A stretch of DNA of 8,226 nt, taken from JASFTV01 sp050050615. Lineage in GTDB: Bacteria; Desulfobacterota; DSM-4660; Desulfatiglandales; HGW-15. The notes beneath the pieces were generated by a model, which made no database searches, was not told where the DNA came from, and saw only the letters and a list, made by a program, of their open reading frames with translations. Both the position numbers and the translations under genes were made by a program. Below are positions 6,521-8,226 of this stretch, one piece after another; within the stretch, counting starts at the first letter, position 1, and the number at the start of each line of letters is the position of its first letter. The stretch lies in contig JASFTV010000150.1 in assembly GCA_050050615.1 (NCBI GenBank), positions 1 through 8,226 of the forward strand, written 5' to 3'.

Positions 6521-7396
6521 ATGGAATTGAGTTCACGCTTTGTGGGCACGGCACTGAAAGACTACCGTACGGAGATCAACTGGCGCGATACCATGAACTA
6601 CGCCGCAGCGCTGGATGACAACAATCCCCGGTATTTTGATGATGAACGTGACGGCGGCATCATCGCGCCCCCCATGTTCAGTGTGGCTGTGACCTGGCCC
6701 ATCATAGAAAAGATATGGGACTTTATTGAAGCCAAAGATTTCCCCGTCGCCATCATGGCGACCCAGGTCCACTACACGGAGCACCTCGAGTTCTTTCGCC
6801 CTATAAGGCCTGAAGATGCCCTCATTGTGAAAGGGAAGATTGCGGCCATTCTTCCGCATAGAGCAGGCACTCACGTGGTGCTTCGCTTTGACGCCACGGA
6901 CAGGAACGGAGACCCGGTTTTCACAGAGCATGTTGGCGCCATGATGCGCGGTGTGACATGCGCTGACCAGGGTCGGGGAGAGGATGCCCTCCCTTCTGTC
7001 CCTTCCTTCAAGGTTGAGGACCCGCCGATCTGGGAAGAGGTGATTCCCATAGATGCCATGAGAGCTTATCTCTATGATGGGTGCGCAAACATCTTTTTTC
7101 CCATACACACATCAAAAAGCTTTGCGCGTCAGTTAGGGCTCCCTGGAAACATCCTTCAGGGAACAGCCACACTCGGCTTTGCTGTGCGGGAGATCATCAA
7201 CAGGGAGGCTGGAGGGAATCCATTGCGCCTGCAATCCCTGTCCGGCCGGTTCACCGGTATAGTGCTGCCCGGGACCGAAATCCGCGTAAGGCTCATGAGA
7301 AAGAGGGATCAGAAGGAGGGACAAGCCATTCACTTTAATGTCATCAACCAGGAAGGGCAAAAAGCGATCAGCAACGGCTATGCACAATTGAAATAA
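6521..7396 (+). CDS. double-hotdog MaoC-like acyl-CoA dehydratase/hydratase family protein
   Basis: This 291-aa protein is built from two hotdog halves. Residues about 5-145 form a MaoC/FAS1-type N-terminal dehydratase domain: 'YAAALDDNNPRYFDDE' (27-42), 'IAPPMFSVAVTWP' (48-60) and 'HLEFFRPIRPEDAL' (88-101). Residues about 175-291 form a MaoC C-terminal half: 'NIFFPIHTSKSFARQLGLPG' (190-209), 'LQGTATLG' and 'GRFTGIVLPG' (242-251). Such proteins hydrate enoyl-CoA or dehydrate hydroxyacyl-CoA. The canonical hydratase-2 pair D-x-N-P-x-H is not intact in either half: the N-half has D33-N-N-P-R-Y38 (Tyr for His) and the C-half has I191 at the Asp position before H196. A non-standard active site, or a partner subunit, is possible. 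It probably acts on CoA thioesters related to those of the thiolase-like/DUF35 pair upstream, but it is not in the same operon. Confidence 0.82.
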   Translation: MELSSRFVGTALKDYRTEINWRDTMNYAAALDDNNPRYFDDERDGGIIAPPMFSVAVTWPIIEKIWDFIEAKDFPVAIMATQVHYTEHLEFFRPIRPEDALIVKGKIAAILPHRAGTHVVLRFDATDRNGDPVFTEHVGAMMRGVTCADQGRGEDALPSVPSFKVEDPPIWEEVIPIDAMRAYLYDGCANIFFPIHTSKSFARQLGLPGNILQGTATLGFAVREIINREAGGNPLRLQSLSGRFTGIVLPGTEIRVRLMRKRDQKEGQAIHFNVINQEGQKAISNGYAQLK

Positions 7397-7568
7397 GGGC
7401 ACGGCGGTTGAGGGGCGCGGTGCCCGGCCCTCGTTATCCACACCGCCGGGACAATGGTGGCTCGGGTGAGCACGGGAACATGAATTCCCGGCAGCATGGG
7501 GCATGGTCTAGAAACAGGCATCATCACGATGAAACGCCATGTGGGGTCCTTAAAGTACCCGGTCGTAA

Positions 7569-7604
7569 GTGAATCTCCCCGCCCGCAGGGCGGGGCATCT
7601 TCAC
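7569..7604. repeat. GC-rich hairpin with outer helix
   Basis: CCCCGCCC (7577-7584) and GGGCGGGG (7588-7595) form a perfect 8-bp stem with a GCA loop. An outer 5-bp helix, GTGAA/TTCAC (7569-7573/7600-7604), is separated from it by an internal loop. There is no T-run, so it is not a classical terminator on either strand. Confidence 0.75.
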
Positions 7605-7634
7605 AACCGGAAAGCCGGCATCGGCGGCTACAGA

Positions 7635-7659
7635 GCGAAACGGGTTTAACCCATTTCGC
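7635..7659. repeat. hairpin, 10 bp with one mismatch
   Basis: GCGAAA (7635-7640) pairs with TTTCGC (7654-7659), and GGGT (7642-7645) with ACCC (7649-7652). There is a single C/A mismatch and a TTA loop. Confidence 0.65.
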
Positions 7660-7673
7660 GTTCTAAGAACCGC

Positions 7674-7687
7674 GGGGGAAATCCCCC
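7674..7687. repeat. short G5/C5 hairpin
   Basis: GGGGG (7674-7678) and CCCCC (7683-7687) flank an AAAT loop. It sits between the hairpin at 7635-7659 and the long stem starting at 7695. Confidence 0.55.
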
Positions 7688-7694
7688 TGCACCC

Positions 7695-7760
7695 CCACAA
7701 AAACTGCGCGCCATTCACCCCTGCCCTTCCGGACAGGGCTCTCTGCCGCGGTTTTTGTGG
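7695..7760. repeat. long inverted repeat ending at the DUF5661 ribosome-binding site
   Basis: The 14-nt arms 7695-7708 (CCACAAAAACTGCG) and 7747-7760 (CGCGGTTTTTGTGG) pair fully if one G-T(U) wobble is allowed. The loop between them contains a further stem, GCCCT/AGGGC (7723-7727/7735-7739). The right arm ends one base before the AAAGGAG at 7761-7767. In RNA, the stem would sit directly against the translation start signals of the next gene. Confidence 0.75.
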
Positions 7761-7773
7761 AAAGGAGCGAGAC

Positions 7774-8211
7774 ATGAAGATTCCTCAGTACGTCACTGTT
7801 GATGAAGTAAAGAGGGTTTGCAAGGAACTCAAAATCAGCGACTGGACAAAGAAGAAGGCGCCCAAGGTGTCTCTGAAGGAGGCGAAGGCCGTCCTTGCAG
7901 AGGTGAACAAGGAAGGCATGGCGATTGACCCAAAAGAGTTTTGCCGGGGCCTTGAGGTCGAACTGGAACACGGCATGCAATTCAAGGATGCGAATGTGAC
8001 AAACAACCACCCCCTGCTGACCGGTCTGATCGTGCTGGCACACTTGAAAGAGTCTTTGGACTATTACAAGCTTCTCGAGGTAACCGAGTTGGAGGGAGAC
8101 TTGCTCAAGGCGGTAGCGAGAGGCAAATCAGCGAAGATCAGGGAGGTCTACAAGAGACTGGCCGGGGCCCGGATCGCCCTTCGGCAGGCAGAACTGAAGC
8201 GGCTAGGGTAG
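7774..8211 (+). CDS. DUF5661-family protein
   Basis: This 145-aa, all-helical, charged protein resembles DUF5661. Its signatures are 'FCRGLEVELEHG' (56-67), 'NVTNNHPLLTGLIVLAHLKE' (74-93) and 'DYY' (96-98), which in this family read roughly as GLxVELEHG, then N-V-T-x-D/N-x-P-L and a His-Leu-x-E-x-x-DYY run. The conserved His and Glu residues (E62, E64, H66, H79, H90, E93) could bind a metal, but the function is unknown. There is no signal peptide or membrane segment. The N-terminal half (1-50) is Lys-rich and helical. AAAGGAG at 7761-7767, 6 nt before the ATG, fixes the start. The gene is preceded by a strong stem-loop and no clear promoter was found. The family match is from memory of the motif. 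Confidence 0.75.
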   Translation: MKIPQYVTVDEVKRVCKELKISDWTKKKAPKVSLKEAKAVLAEVNKEGMAIDPKEFCRGLEVELEHGMQFKDANVTNNHPLLTGLIVLAHLKESLDYYKLLEVTELEGDLLKAVARGKSAKIREVYKRLAGARIALRQAELKRLG

Positions 8212-8226
8212 ACAAGGGAAGGTTGG

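Larger units (their letters stand above)
7397..7773. other. structured non-coding region upstream of DUF5661 gene
   Basis: No supported gene lies in these 377 bp. The first part holds GGGCAC/GTGCCC (7397-7402/7420-7425), a possible weak terminator stem with no T-run, and a perfect 6-bp hairpin, CGGGAA/TTCCCG (7473-7490). From 7569 to 7760 hairpins are packed almost end to end, which is more structure than ordinary spacer shows. The block could be the end of an IS200/IS605-type element (whose ends and omega-RNAs are hairpin-rich), a structured 5' leader of the next gene, or a REP-like cluster. No transposase or TnpB remnant is recognisable. Confidence 0.55.

Noticed and set aside
6533..7108. 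191-aa open frame on the minus strand
   Set aside because: It is a shadow of the MaoC-like gene, with no domain and no plausible ribosome-binding site.
7397..7435. Rho-independent terminator after the MaoC-like gene
   Set aside because: GC-rich stems are possible (GGGCAC/GTGCCC), but the loop is long and no T-run follows on the plus strand.
7600..7660. tRNA-like or riboswitch fold
   Set aside because: The hairpins do not assemble into a cloverleaf, there is no CCA end or T-loop consensus, and no riboswitch class consensus was recognised.
7663..8043. 126-aa minus-strand frame overlapping DUF5661 and the hairpin region
   Set aside because: It is antisense to the motif-supported DUF5661 gene and runs into the inverted repeats. 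Its composition follows from the complement.

Overview
The window is a stretch of bacterial chromosome of moderately high GC content. It probably comes from an anaerobic Desulfobacterota (deltaproteobacterium)-like organism. That assignment is inference from gene content (a PFL-activase-type radical SAM protein, thiolase-like/DUF35 and MaoC genes, DUF5661, M28 peptidase) and from the spacers, which carry short degenerate repeats. There is no rRNA or other marker to confirm it.

Layout. 1-477: 3' end of a YtfJ-family thioredoxin-fold gene whose start lies upstream. 594-1640: a cysteine-rich radical SAM protein. 1641-1889: spacer with an 8-nt tandem repeat and a matching inverted arm. 1890-4099: a tight two-gene unit, a thiolase-superfamily protein followed 17 nt later by a Zn-ribbon/OB-fold DUF35 protein with a C-terminal SCP2-like domain. 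4215-5258 (minus strand): a membrane-anchored M28 metallopeptidase. 5571-6362: an AIM24/TIGR00266-family protein, flanked on both sides by arrays of the same 7-nt repeat family. 6521-7396: a double-hotdog MaoC-like protein. 7397-7773: non-coding DNA with about six closely packed hairpins. 7774-8211: a DUF5661 protein.

How the genes may work together. The main interest is acyl-CoA chemistry. The thiolase-like protein has Gly86 where thiolases carry the nucleophilic Cys, so it is unlikely to be an ordinary thiolase. Its partner joins the usual thiolase-docking DUF35 module to an SCP2-like lipid-binding domain. A MaoC-like hotdog protein lies 2.4 kb downstream. Thiolase-fold protein without Cys, DUF35 and MaoC hydratase are the same three parts found in the actinobacterial steroid side-chain Ltp2-ChsH1-ChsH2 aldolase/hydratase system. 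A retro-aldol or other non-thiolytic C-C lyase is therefore a reasonable hypothesis, but it is inference. The radical SAM, M28, AIM24, YtfJ and DUF5661 genes show no clear link to this pathway.

For three genes (DUF35-SCP2, AIM24, MaoC) a strong Shine-Dalgarno sequence places the start downstream of the longest open frame. No tRNA, rRNA, CRISPR array or intact transposase was seen.
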